From: Excoecaria cochinchinensis
Taxonomy: Eukaryota; Streptophyta; Magnoliopsida; Malpighiales; Euphorbiaceae
Length of the DNA: 64,000 nt
Direction: 5' to 3'
Assembly: GCA_947683425.1 (NCBI GenBank)
Contig: CANTUQ010000020.1
Coordinates: 2,516,001-2,580,000, forward strand
A model generated the notes under the pieces. That model searched no databases. It was not told the DNA's origin and saw only the letters and a list, made by a program, of their open reading frames with translations. This document shows positions 1 to 10,548 of this stretch, in pieces; within the stretch, counting starts at the first letter, position 1, and every line of letters starts with the position of its first letter. Both the position numbers and the translations under genes were made by a program.

Positions 1-271
1 TTTCCTCTTAACCTACTTTACAAACACCTCAAGGGCATTTATAGCTTAAGATTTTTCATGCAGCAAATAGACATATCCATACTGTGAAAAATCATCTATA
101 AAAGTGATGAAGTATTTTTCTCCATTAAAGAATGGAGTGAGAATAGGCCCACAAATGTCAGTGTGCATTATTTTAAGAAGCTGATTGCTTCTTGTGGCTC
201 TTCTTTTGTTATGTTTGATTTGCTTGCCTTTAATGCATTCCACACATAAGTCAATGGTTTCATCACAATAA
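1..271 (-). pseudogene. Copia integrase fragment (old element, runs off the window)
   Basis: Minus-strand reading gives the Ty1/Copia integrase zinc-binding end (CVECIKGKQ) followed by the start of the catalytic core (HTDICGP, then FITFIDDFSQYGYVYL). The HTD aspartate is the first residue of the DDE triad in this family. The frame then breaks: after the HEKS motif a stop codon stands where the family normally has glutamine, and another stop follows near position 15. The rest of the integrase, RT and RNase H would lie left of position 1. The fragment continues, after removal of the LTR at 272-1705, with the protease/integrase piece to its right. It is a dead relic with no evidence of function. 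Confidence 0.8.
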
Positions 272-1705
272 TTCAAATTAACGCAGCGAAATAAAATTGA
301 AACCCAAAACAAGATCCATGTATTTTCAATTGATTCAAAAGGAAGAGATTAAGATTTACCAACCTTTAGAACGAAATTAAATCCTTATCTTGGACTACAG
401 GCGCTGCCTCTGCCTCAATCACGAACACCCTCTACCGGTATCCACACGCATGAACTGATGAACAAAATTCACAGGGGTGCTAGCTCCCGTACGTTGTGAC
501 TGGATTTTATGTTTTTCTTTCTCAAAGAAAATATGGCGGCTAGGTTTTTCTCTCTTAAGAAAATCAGCCACTTTCTATCCTTTTCTCTCTAGGAAAAAAA
601 TAATTAGGGTTAATCACCTCTTAACCTATATATATCCACATATATATATGTATAAATTTAAAACCCTAAGAGATAAATAGGAATACTATCGCTTATTCAA
701 AATAAGATATATATATATATATATATTTCTTATTCAAATCAATACAAAATAAATCATATATATATAGTTTCGAAATTAAATATAAATACCTATATTTATA
801 TTATTCCGAAATAACCTAATAAAATCCATTTTGTTCATTTTTGGTCTTGGTGTGTGACCTAATAGGTTTTATTAAGTTGGCAGTGTGCCTAATTTCATAA
901 TAAGCACACAAGTCATAATTGGTCTCTAGCAAGACATTATGACTATCCAAATAATATAAATATTGTTAGTCCGATTTTAACATGACAATAGAACATGCCA
1001 TTATCCTTTTGTCATACGATATCTTATTTAAACATAAGTCATGGTTCATGTCAAACTTATATTGTTCAAACATATAATTTCCCGATCACTAAGTAGACTG
1101 ATAAATTCAAATGACATTGATCACACTATCAATTCATTCGAGCACGGACATACATTTTTACAGTCCTACTTATCGAGGGGCCCAATAGATATCTCTCTCA
1201 TAAGAGAGGGACAAATTCCATCTTGATTATTCACTTTCTCTGCATAAGTCTCATTATGTCCAATCATAAACTTTATAATTATCCGATTAAAGATAAAGTT
1301 TGATTATATCAAAACATAATGTTCCTTATATAGGAAACCGTGATAACCTCAGGTCAAAGGATTCAATAACATATCTATTATAAGATCAATTATGACACTA
1401 TCCCATGTAGTGATCTTACAGTGGGTCTATCCAGTACTTTATTCTCTAACAAATACCTATAGATTCGATTTATATCATCATATATAATCATTCCATGATT
1501 ATCAATGCAAATCTATACTAGTCTTAATTTATCTTTATACCCTTTAGTGATAAATGACTAGGGACAACATGAATAACATTGTTATTCATAAACATTACAA
1601 TAATGTAACATGCCAATAATATTAATGTGAAGAAAACCATTATATATAAATGAAAATATAATGATTACACCAAGGTCTAAATGCTTGGCCTAGGGCATAA
1701 CCACT
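272..1705 (-). mobile_element. Solo Copia-type LTR inserted in an integrase relic
   Basis: A 1434-bp AT-rich block interrupts the old Copia integrase. Removing it together with one copy of a 5-bp repeat (AATAA at 267-271, AATAG at 1706-1710, one mismatch) restores the integrase reading frame across the junction. On the minus strand its end has the CGCTGCGTTAA sequence common near the 3' end of plant Copia LTRs. No internal region, primer site or polypurine tract is present, so it is a solo LTR. Its apparent ends are not TG...CA, either from mutation or because the true ends differ by a few bases. Orientation is inferred from the CGCTGCGTTAA end only. Confidence 0.65.
707..726. repeat. (AT)n microsatellite
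   Basis: Twenty bases of alternating A and T inside the solo Copia LTR. Confidence 0.8.
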
Positions 1706-2525
1706 AATAGTTAAGACTAGTAAAATATAGATTTTGTAGAATCTCATTCTTTACTAATCTTTCTAACCTTTTTTTTTGGATATATGACCCAAATGTTTAT
1801 GCCACAAGTAAGTAGAATGTTCATTCGCCAAACTACGTTTCATTCCAACATTATGATTAATAAAAAATAGGGTTTAAAAAAAATCATCAAGTTTCAATTT
1901 ATATAAACCATCCATAACCATTCCATAACCAATAAATGAATTATTTTTATATAAATTAAAACAACCATGTCCAACCTCAAAAATATATCCACTAGCATCA
2001 AGTTTAGAAACAAAAACTAAGTTTCTAGAAATTGAAGGTACATAGAGAGTGTTCATTAGATCCAAGTAATACCTAGTATCTAATATCAGTTTATAAGTCC
2101 CTACACTATCAATTGGGGCCTTTGTTCGGTTCCCAATAGACGAAAAGTTGTTAGTTGGGCTTATGGTTTGGATTGTAAGGAATCCCTGCATAATATTAGA
2201 AACATAAGTAGTGGCACTAGAATCAAACCACCAAGTATTAGAAGAACTTCAGACAAGTTTGATTCAAAGCACACAAAAACGTTTGTATGCCATTCTTTTC
2301 GAACAAAGCCTTACATTTTAGGCAATCTTTCTAATAATGACCTTGCTTCTTATAGAAGTGGCATTTATCGAACTTTTGTCCCTTCCTTTCATCATTAGCA
2401 ACCCGTGGAACTTTAGCAGGTTATTTTTTCTTAAAATTCTTGGCCTTTGGTTTGAGTTTCTTTCCAGCTCTTTGATCCACTAGGTTAATAGAATGAACTC
2501 CTTATTTATTTAACCTCGCTTCCTC
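1706..2525 (-). pseudogene. Copia zinc knuckle, protease/integrase junction (relic)
   Basis: Minus strand. Near 2310-2400 a degraded CCHC knuckle is visible (FYKKQGHYQKDC, first cysteine region damaged). At 1874-2191 an open stretch covers the region between protease and integrase (LYVPSISRNLV, then GYIFEVGHGCF and DGLYKL), typical of Ty1/Copia polyproteins. Downstream the LWHKHLGHIS motif gives the two histidines of the integrase HHCC zinc site, followed by a frameshift and stops, then the solo LTR. The protease active-site DTG/DSG is not readable. This is the same dead element as 1-271 and 2526-3125. Confidence 0.75.
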
Positions 2526-3125
2526 CTAAATGAGCTTACTTGATAGCTTATCAATATTCCACTTATACTTTATTGCGTTATAATTGATGTGGAATGTTCC
2601 ATATTCAGTTGGAAGTTCATTCATGATAAACTGCACTAAGAAAGAGTTTTTCATAGTCATACCTAGTGTCTTAAGTCTTTCTGCAATATTAGTTATTTTA
2701 AGGACATGTTGCTGTATACTCTTTGACCCATCAATCTTCATGGTCATGAGTTCAGCCATAAGTGTCCCTTCAAGTGCCTTATCAATAGATCGAAACTTAT
2801 CTTCCACAAGCTTAAGAAAATTTTTAGCATTATGATTTTCAATGCTAGGAAGAGCAGACTTAATGTTGTTAGCAATAGTCATTCTCATAAAATTCAAACA
2901 TAACCTTTTAGACCTTGTCCTTGCCTTATGATGTGTTTTTTTAGCCTCTGTACTAGTGTTATTAAGGTCAGTAGGCTTATCCTCTAATAACGCCAAGTCA
3001 AGATCCAAAACACCTAAATGGAAAGTGACTTGTTCGTTCCATTTAGAGAAATTCACACCAGTGAACAAGGTAACGAAAGAAGCTTGAGAGTGAAGGCTAA
3101 TAGTTGCAAATATATAAATGCTCAC
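2526..3125 (-). pseudogene. Copia gag fragment
   Basis: A 199-codon open stretch on the minus strand resembles the Copia Gag (UBN2-type) domain: a W-containing N-terminal part (NFSKWNEQ), LMAELMTMKIDGSKSIQQH, then LKTLGMTMKNSFLVQFIMNELP and KWNIDKLSS. Gag forms the virus-like particle of the element. The reading frame is open but is followed directly by broken sequence (zinc knuckle and protease relic) and is preceded by no recognisable leader or LTR, so I treat it as part of the pseudogene. The ATG used is simply the first in frame; the true start is uncertain. Confidence 0.75.
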
Positions 3126-3868
3126 TAATTAACAAATTCATCCATGAAGCACATACATTAAATATAGTGCAGGTTTTCTTTGGGACAACAATACATATGA
3201 TCACAATTATTAGAATGCCATTTAAACTTTATAAGAAAATTAAATAAACTTCACCAAATATATATAGCATCTTTGGATAACTATATATATATATGTGAAA
3301 AGAGTATATCAATTTTCTTTTTTATATTTATTAGTTATAGAATATTGATTTACCTTGGGGTAAATTCCTTAATTTCTATCAATTAATAATTTTTTTTTTA
3401 TAATAGCATTTGATAAAACATATAAATCATATGATTTCTATCAATTAATAATTTTTTTTTATAATAGCATTTGATAAAACACATAAATCATATGACCACA
3501 CATTCAAAAAATAATTTAGCCACTTTGGGGACTAACAAATTAATTTTAATCATAATATCATATAACTAAATAATTATTATACTAATATATTTTTATATAT
3601 AGTAACACATCATAATATCCTAAAGGATGAAACTAGATTAAATTTATTTATTTATTTTAGTCAAAATATCATCAATATGAGCAAAACATAAGCAATTAAA
3701 ACTTTAAAAATTAATTCATCCATTATTAAAACTCCATGAATCAAAATGGTAATTTACCATGAATAACAATTTCAAACAAAAATAATCCTAATTTGATACA
3801 ACTTCCTATAGCATGTGGCGACAATAATTGTTAGTTTTATTATTATTTTATTTTTTTTTCTTCATTTA
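3126..3868. other. AT-rich stretch without recognisable gene
   Basis: Between the old Copia gag and the next LTR start. It probably holds the decayed leader or 5' LTR of that Copia element, but I see no primer site and no LTR ends. It contains a tandem duplication (separate entry). Confidence 0.5.
3373..3495. repeat. Tandem duplication, unit about 62 bp
   Basis: Two near-identical adjacent copies of a unit starting TTTCTATCAATTAATAAT and ending AAATCATATGA. They differ by one T in a poly-T run and one C/T change. Confidence 0.85.
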
Positions 3869-4725
3869 TGTAATACCCTATACAGACAATCTAACTCATT
3901 TAACTTATGACCTAGAACTGGTCCGATGGGGTGCCACACAACGGGACTTATAACTTAACGCATGTCTTCTAACATGCACTCACATTTTCGTTATAACAAT
4001 TTATTTTCATTAAATGATATACTAAAACTTTTTCTTTAACACATATAAATAATACAAAATTTCTCATATGATATTCTTTACACTTTAACAATTATACATG
4101 TTCACAATATTTACATCTACTTTTACAAATACTAGCTATCATAATCACATATGTCTCTTTTACAAAATGAATATTACATTACATACACTAGTTATACAAT
4201 AAAACCCTACGTTCACACTTATTTCCTAACCCTGTGTTGGCCATGACCTTTGCATCATGTCCTTGAGGGTTGCCTCAATACTTGAACCTACACGGATAAA
4301 AAATTCGTGCTGAGCAATAGCTCAGTGGGAAACAAATAAAGCAAACTGAATTCTTGACGAAGTCCCAAATGTAAAGGGTAAACCAAGTATAAATAAAATA
4401 AATACATCTCATAACAATTAAGTAATTAATCATGTTCACTTTATTTCTTTATTAAACATGCATTCACTAAACATAGATATTATAGTTAATATTGACATGC
4501 ATTCATATATTGTCACTCAACTAACTCCCAATCATTTCACTAACATGCACTTATAGCCTTTAATAACACTGAAACTCTTATCTTGCCTGAATCCTTATTA
4601 AGGATGGATAACGGGAACACGGATACCAAATATGGTATCAAATACTGGATGCTGATTAACCATTATCAATCACTAAAGACACTTAAACTAGATACCAAAT
4701 AGGTATTTGAACACTAAACGCCAAT
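3869..4725 (-). mobile_element. A: partial Gypsy LTR, minus orientation
   Basis: Begins TGTAATACCC, a variant of the TGTAACACCCC start seen in the other minus-oriented Gypsy LTRs here, and carries the conserved LTR hairpin pair near 4288-4325 (stem TGAGC/GCTCA). It is cut at 4726 by Tat LTR B. The continuation would lie beyond the nested insertions, outside the window. No target duplication can be checked. Confidence 0.6.
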
Positions 4726-5052
4726 TGTGACGCACGCCGAACCCCGGGGCACCCTGAAAGCCCGCTTTTAGGGCGACCGAGAGAGATTCGTGAAAACTTG
4801 TAAGAAATTACAAGTGCGTCTATTTTGGGTAACAAGGAGGTTTCTTGGAGTCGCCACCCAATAGAATATTGGAAAAGGTCATCTAGCCTTAATGAGCCTA
4901 AGACAACGCATATGCATCCATTTTCGGCAAGCCAGAGATATTTTGGAGGCCCCACCCTAATATAACATTGGGATGGTCCTCTAACCTCATGGAGCCCAGG
5001 ACTATGCAAATTGGGTCTTTTTGGGCAACAAGAGATATTTTGGAAACCCCAC
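4726..5052 (-). mobile_element. B: partial Tat/Ogre-type LTR, minus orientation
   Basis: Starts TGTGACGCACGCCGAACC and shares the following text (TTACAAGTGCGTCTATTTTGGG, then GGAGTCGCCACCCAAT) with LTRs Q and L. The matching plus-strand LTRs of J end in GGTTCGGCGCGCCTCACA, so this is the 3' end of an LTR read on the minus strand. It is interrupted at 5053 by element C. The remainder is outside the window. Confidence 0.65.
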
Positions 5053-6303
5053 TGTGACGCGCGCCGAACCTAGTAAAGGCCCTCTTAGGCGAGACCTACT
5101 TTTAGGGTTCGAGGGATTGGTTCACGCCTTTTTGATCTTAGGCATCATGAGATATTTTGGACACCTCCTTTCCAATAGAACATTGGAAAGGATCATCTAG
5201 CCTCACGACACCTTTAGGCACCTTTGAGATATTTTGGAGTCGCCACCCAATTTACAAGAAATTGGAAAAGGTCATCTAACCTCTATTGGTCTAAACCAGA
5301 TAAGGTGTTCGGAACTTCACTCTTATTAATGCCTTAAGTTAAGTTTATAAATGAGTTTTTAAGAAATCAAAATTCCATCTCTTATCTCACGCGATCATGC
5401 ATTGAATTTAAAGCGCATTACAAGCATATTGAAAAGCATTAAATAAAGCGATAAAAAAGGCAGTAAATAAATTACATAAAAAATGGGACAAAACAATCCC
5501 CCAAAATAAGAAAGCATAAGAAATAAAATTTGCCCCAAAATTAATTAGAAGAGCCCAAAATGATTAAATAAACACATACAAAATAATTAAAAATGCATCA
5601 TACATAAATCGGGAGATTTATTGAATTTTAGGAACATTGGTTCATTTTTGTTAACTTAAAAAATTAGAGAACTATTTTTGGGTATTAATTGAGAAAACGG
5701 AGATGAGTGATCACATTTTGTGAAAATTAATTCTCTATTTGATAGTGAGATTTTATTGGTTAAAATAGGACATTGGTCCATTTTATTAAGAAAAATTCCA
5801 AGTTATTAATTATTATAAAAAACGTGATTTTCTATAATACGGAGAATTTAAAACACATTTTTACATACAACATAAAATAATATAATAAAGAAAATACAAC
5901 AATTAAAAATGCAAACCCTAAATTCGAAGGTCTTTGATCACCCAATCCTCCATCTCGTGCACAAATATAACTCGCATAAATAAATAAATTTTGAGGCAAC
6001 AAAACAAAAAATAAAATAAAATGTTAGTAAAGTAAACTTAATGAATAATATATGAGCAAAAAATTAAATAAAAATTAATAAATAAATGAATTAAATAATA
6101 ATACAACAGCAATATCATTAATAATTATTACAGGAAATTAATTGAACAAAAAGTAAAAAATAACAAAGGGGAGTTAAAGCAGAAATATGCAAGGTAAAAT
6201 GGAGCGAATTACATTACATTTCATGCATTTTTATCCGTGCATACGATCGGGTAAAACAGGAAAACAAGGACGAAGAAAGGGCTGGAGAAGAGGGAGGCCA
6301 GAC

Positions 6304-6433
6304 GTGCACGAGTCGTGCACCCTTGCACAAGTCGTGCACTCTTGCAGGAGCCGTGCAAGGAGTGCACAACTCGTGCAAGGTGCACGAGTCGTGCAATGCC
6401 TTCACGACTCATGCAAGAATGCACAAGCCATGA
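6304..6433. repeat. Palindrome block CACGAGTCGTGC in the LTR of C
   Basis: About seven imperfect copies of the self-complementary word GTGCACGAGTCGTGCAC separated by a few bases, in an otherwise AT-rich LTR. The same position in the LTRs of J holds the same motif; in LTR Q it holds a different palindrome. Open frames across this stretch are repeat artefacts. Confidence 0.8.
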
Positions 6434-6646
6434 AGGCTGTTGTGAGGGATGCGACTGAATGGGCGATCGGGGCAAACGGGGAGCACGATATGGATGGACA
6501 ATCACGTATTCGATCGGGAAACCACAAGTACAACTCAGACGCGGTACATTATCCGATAGAAAAACCACAACCGAGGCAAAAACGAAGACACGACTCAAAC
6601 AAACAAAAAAATAGAAACGAACAGAGGAATGTTAACAGGCTAATAA

Positions 6647-9134
6647 TGTAACACCCCAATACCCCTTGGAAGGAATATTAAGATGTCACACACAACATAA
6701 ACATTCAAGCAAGAGCTAAAGCGGAAGCACTCATGAATAACCATATAAACTTGCATAACTGAACTTATAAAGTATACATATACTAAGTCATTACATTAAA
6801 TGTCAGAATCACAAGCCTTACAAAACGTTACAAAACGTACAAGCAAAAACTGGACTATACAACTTATCCCTATACTAGTACAAAAAGAAGACTTCAACTC
6901 CTAGTGGCCAGCAGATGCGCGACTCCAAAACCAAACCAATCCTGCAAACCTACACGGAAACAAACATTCGTGCTAAGCGATAACGCTTAATGGGGATGTA
7001 CAAAAACAAAGGACTGCACAAGCATGCATAACAGTATATACATATCATGCCAAGTGGTAAACTCAAAGTCAATTACAAAATTATAACATGTACAAATCAA
7101 TCTTATCAAACCTAACATGCTCAAAGTACCATAACATTCTTAATTACATATCACATAACTGAATCTTAACAATATCATGTCCACTTGATAAACATAACCG
7201 ATCCAAAAGCATTAATATGAAATCCTCAAAATAATCATTCAATCACCAACATAAGCTTAAATATAACAGATCCAAACGGAAAGCAAAGAGCCTGAACTTT
7301 CATAAATCGTGGATACGGGTACTGAAGATACTGGTTGGACATAGTATATGAACACACAGAAGACATAAGTCTCAAAATATACAAATACCCGAAGGTAACA
7401 AAAGAGACCGAAATCTCTAAGCAAAAGACCAATATGAGTCTACTGAGCAGCTGCACTAAACCCTTTATAAGCATGCTTATCTATCTACTAACTTGACACT
7501 TCAGGCTGGCTAACACTCTAATTACTATAACACATATTTACATATCCAATCACAATCACATATCACTCAAATCATGTATAGTTCCTACTAGAAAATAATA
7601 CCTATGATATATAATATGCATGTTCAAACATATTCATATACTCATCTCATAATGTTAAACATGAATTGGATAAGTTATAGGAACTTATAGAGAAGTACGG
7701 GTGCATTTCGGGAAGGATAAACACATAAAAATACTCAAACTAGTGAGGGATAAAGGTGGGAAATGATTCATGTCAACTGAGGGATCAAAATGTGAAGGAA
7801 AGTTCATCAAATAACTGGTTCTGTCGCGCTCGCGACAGTAGGCTCCAACAGGTGCCCAACGAGACTGCTATTCACCTCAAACTTGAACCGTAAAAACCAA
7901 CCTCTAAACATCATTTTTAGGCAAAACATCCTTCTTAAAAATTGTTCCCTAGGATGTTAAGTTTCTTTTGAGACAAGTTACAGGTCATTTGGACATCTGA
8001 AACATAAGATATAACCTAAAAAAACTATACTGTTCCAATGGACCCGCCAGAATAGAGACACTTATGTTATGGCTATTTTTTGGGACACTTAGAGCCAGAA
8101 TTAGATCATAGTCATTTCAGGGACTTATATAGATATTGAAGTCATGGTTCTAATGGAACAACAATAACTTGAAGTGGAGTTGTCAAACTCCACTTATCAC
8201 CAAAACATCACACGGAGGTCTGATACAATCTGAGCAGAGTTTTCCCCTACAACTAGGGTTCATACAAGATTACTAGATTATACTCAAGGCAATTAAATTA
8301 ACACTTCAACACACATCCATTTTACATTTCAATTATATCAAATATCAATTAAACACATTAACATGCATCAATTGACACAACATCACAATTCACTACACAT
8401 GCCAAAAATCAAAGAGCACACGATCCCTACCTCTAGTAGAGTAGTCGAGACACCACAAATCAGATCTTGTCCTTGCCCTTTTCAATCCTTCTATCCGAAA
8501 CTTCAAACACAGTAAAGAACACCAATACAACATCTCTTAGTCCATTACACAACCAGCTCAAACCAAAATAGAAATGGAGTAGAAGAAGACCCAACACAAA
8601 GCTAAGTCACACTTACCTTCTTAATCCCTTAATAACCTCTTCAAACCATCCAAAGCAAAAATCCACATACAATTAAAGCATCTAAAAGATAAAGGAGAAG
8701 AAGGGAACCAGTGGAACACAAAAGAAGAAAGAAAGAGGGAAAAACTGCATGCAAGGCACAAATGAAGACAAATTTTCCCACTCAAATCACTTTTATTGCA
8801 TGCACAAATCCACTTGGCACATCCTCTCAAAGCCACATGTCTATCTTAAGACATGTGTCCCAAACCCTTCCAAACTCCTTGCATGACTGCCACATGTCCA
8901 ACCCAACTCAAAATCCACTTAAATTCCCGCTCAAAACAAACTCTAACTGGCTCGTTCTGTCGGGCTCGCGACAGAAGCTAAACCAGAAATCCCAAAAACA
9001 AAGCTTGACTAATCTTCTAACCAATTCTTCCACTCACCCAAACAAACATTCAAATATGTTCTTTCTTACAAATACACAATCATATCCATACCAAAACATC
9101 ACAAATCCTACTAGGGTAAATCTGGGTTATTACA
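6647..9134 (-). repeat. 3' LTR of element D
   Basis: Runs TGTAACACCCC to GGGTTATTACA, 2488 bp. Contains the LTR hairpin (6973-6990) and two single palindromes of the CTGTCGCGCTCGCGACAG type (7821-7838 and 8957-8974). Confidence 0.88.
7821..7838. repeat. Single GTCGCG palindrome in D 3' LTR
   Basis: CTGTCGCGCTCGCGACAG, an inverted repeat, one unit only. The flanking text (GGCTCC, then GCCCAACGAGACTGCT) is shared with LTR M near 40604, which has one such unit too. Confidence 0.8.
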
Positions 9135-9221
9135 ATCTCTCCCCCTTAAGAAATATCGTCCTCGAAATTTCACCCGATAACACAGATAGCAAAACACTTA
9201 TCACAACAAAGCTTGTAAAAA

Positions 9222-10421
9222 TCAAATACAATAACATAAGGACTTACCATAAGGACTCGCTTGCTCATCTTCTTTCTCTCTAATCATAGCATAACATCGA
9301 GCTTGAACAACCAACGAAATCGACTTCTCAATCATTTCCGATATATCATGTGTTGCTCGATCTCTTCTTCTTCCACCTCTTGCAGATCCAGTCACACCCG
9401 TGTTCCCTCTATTACTTTGCTGAACCGTGCACTCTTTCATTTCTGGACAATTGGCAAGCATATGCTCCATGCTGCTACATTTGAAGCACACTCCACTGAG
9501 CTTCCTACACATACCTCTATGAAATTTACCGCAATGCTCACACTTTGGCACATTGCTTTCCTTACTAGGGGGTGCCAAGACACTTCCCTTAGATTCTTGC
9601 ACTGGACCGGGCCTTTGAGTATGCTGTCCACTAACTCCATCACGGATTCTCTTACTACTAAGCACATTACCATCGGTTACTTTTCTCTTGTGCTCCATCT
9701 TTTGCTTCATCACTTTCGATTCTTCTAACTTAATCGCCGCTGCCACAAGCTGATAATATCCAACCGGATGCATAACTGCCATGGCCAATAACGGACCTCT
9801 AATCACTTCTCTTAATCCATCTTGGAAATGTTGGCATTTGAAATTCTCAGTCATCAAAGCAATAGGCACATACTTGCTCAAACGACCAAACTCTTTCTCA
9901 AAGTCGCTAATCGACAAGTTCCTTTGCTTTAAACTTATAAATTCCTTCCACTTTGCCTCCCTATAGGCCTTGGTAACATACTTTTGCTTAAATTCTTGCA
10001 TAAAAAATTCCCATGTCAATTCAGCTGGTCTCTGGGGATTGAGAAGCACAAGGTTCCACCAATCATATGCTGATCCTTGCAAAAGCGATACAGCACAAGC
10101 AACTCGTTGATGTGGAGGGCAAGCTATCTCTTGTAGAATCATATCAGTTCTCTTCAACTAGAATTCCGCCACATCCAATTCATCCAAAGAGGTTCCATGG
10201 AATTCTTCTGCTCCTCTTTTCCTTATAAGCTCAGAAGGAGCCTTTGGAGCAGTCAATCTATTTACCACTTGAAGCAAACCTTGCATTAATGCCGGATCAA
10301 AACCCTAACCTTCTACTGGTGCACGCTCACGTGCAGGCCTATCTTGACCGACCGGATTACTTCCAACTGGATTCACACTTTCCATCGTGTCGCCCATATA
10401 CTCACTCGGATCTGACTCCAT
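9222..10421 (-). pseudogene. gag: Gag of element D (two nonsense codons)
   Basis: Read on the minus strand from the ATG at 10421-10419 (MESDPSEYMGD). The frame contains a TAG at 10307-10305 where CAG is expected and a TAG at 10160-10158 where the homologous gag of K suggests TGG, then is open to 9222. The Retrotrans_gag domain is clear (LLQGSAYDWW, WEFFMQEFKQKY, FISLKQRNLSISDFEKEF, CQHFQDGL), followed by a double zinc knuckle (CEHCGKFHRGMC and CFKCSSMEHMLANC). Gag packages element RNA in the virus-like particle. The C-terminus (ARCYAMIREKEDEQASP) aligns with the gag/protease junction of K, and the protease that should follow is absent. As it stands the gene could not give full-length Gag. Confidence 0.85.
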
Positions 10422-10531
10422 AAAAACACTACACAAGATAACATCTGCATTAGACCACAACTTTAGACAGACTCTCATGTAAAGACTCTATACTCAAATA
10501 ATCACATAGAACTAGAACCGACTAAATCGGT

Positions 10532-10543
10532 GCTCTGATACCA
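10532..10543 (-). promoter_or_regulatory. Primer-binding site of D (tRNA-iMet type)
   Basis: Minus strand reads TGGTATCAGAGC, complementary to the 3' end of initiator tRNA-Met, five bases inside the 5' LTR. It fixes element orientation as minus. Confidence 0.88.
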
Positions 10544-10548
10544 CAACT

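Noticed and set aside
6187..6651. 154-codon plus-strand open frame and two minus-strand shadows
   Set aside because: Covers the CACGAGTCGTG block of the C LTR; repeat-driven, no family resemblance.
8711..9283. 190-codon plus-strand open frame
   Set aside because: Antisense to the LTR/interior border of D; no similarity seen; crosses the LTR end.
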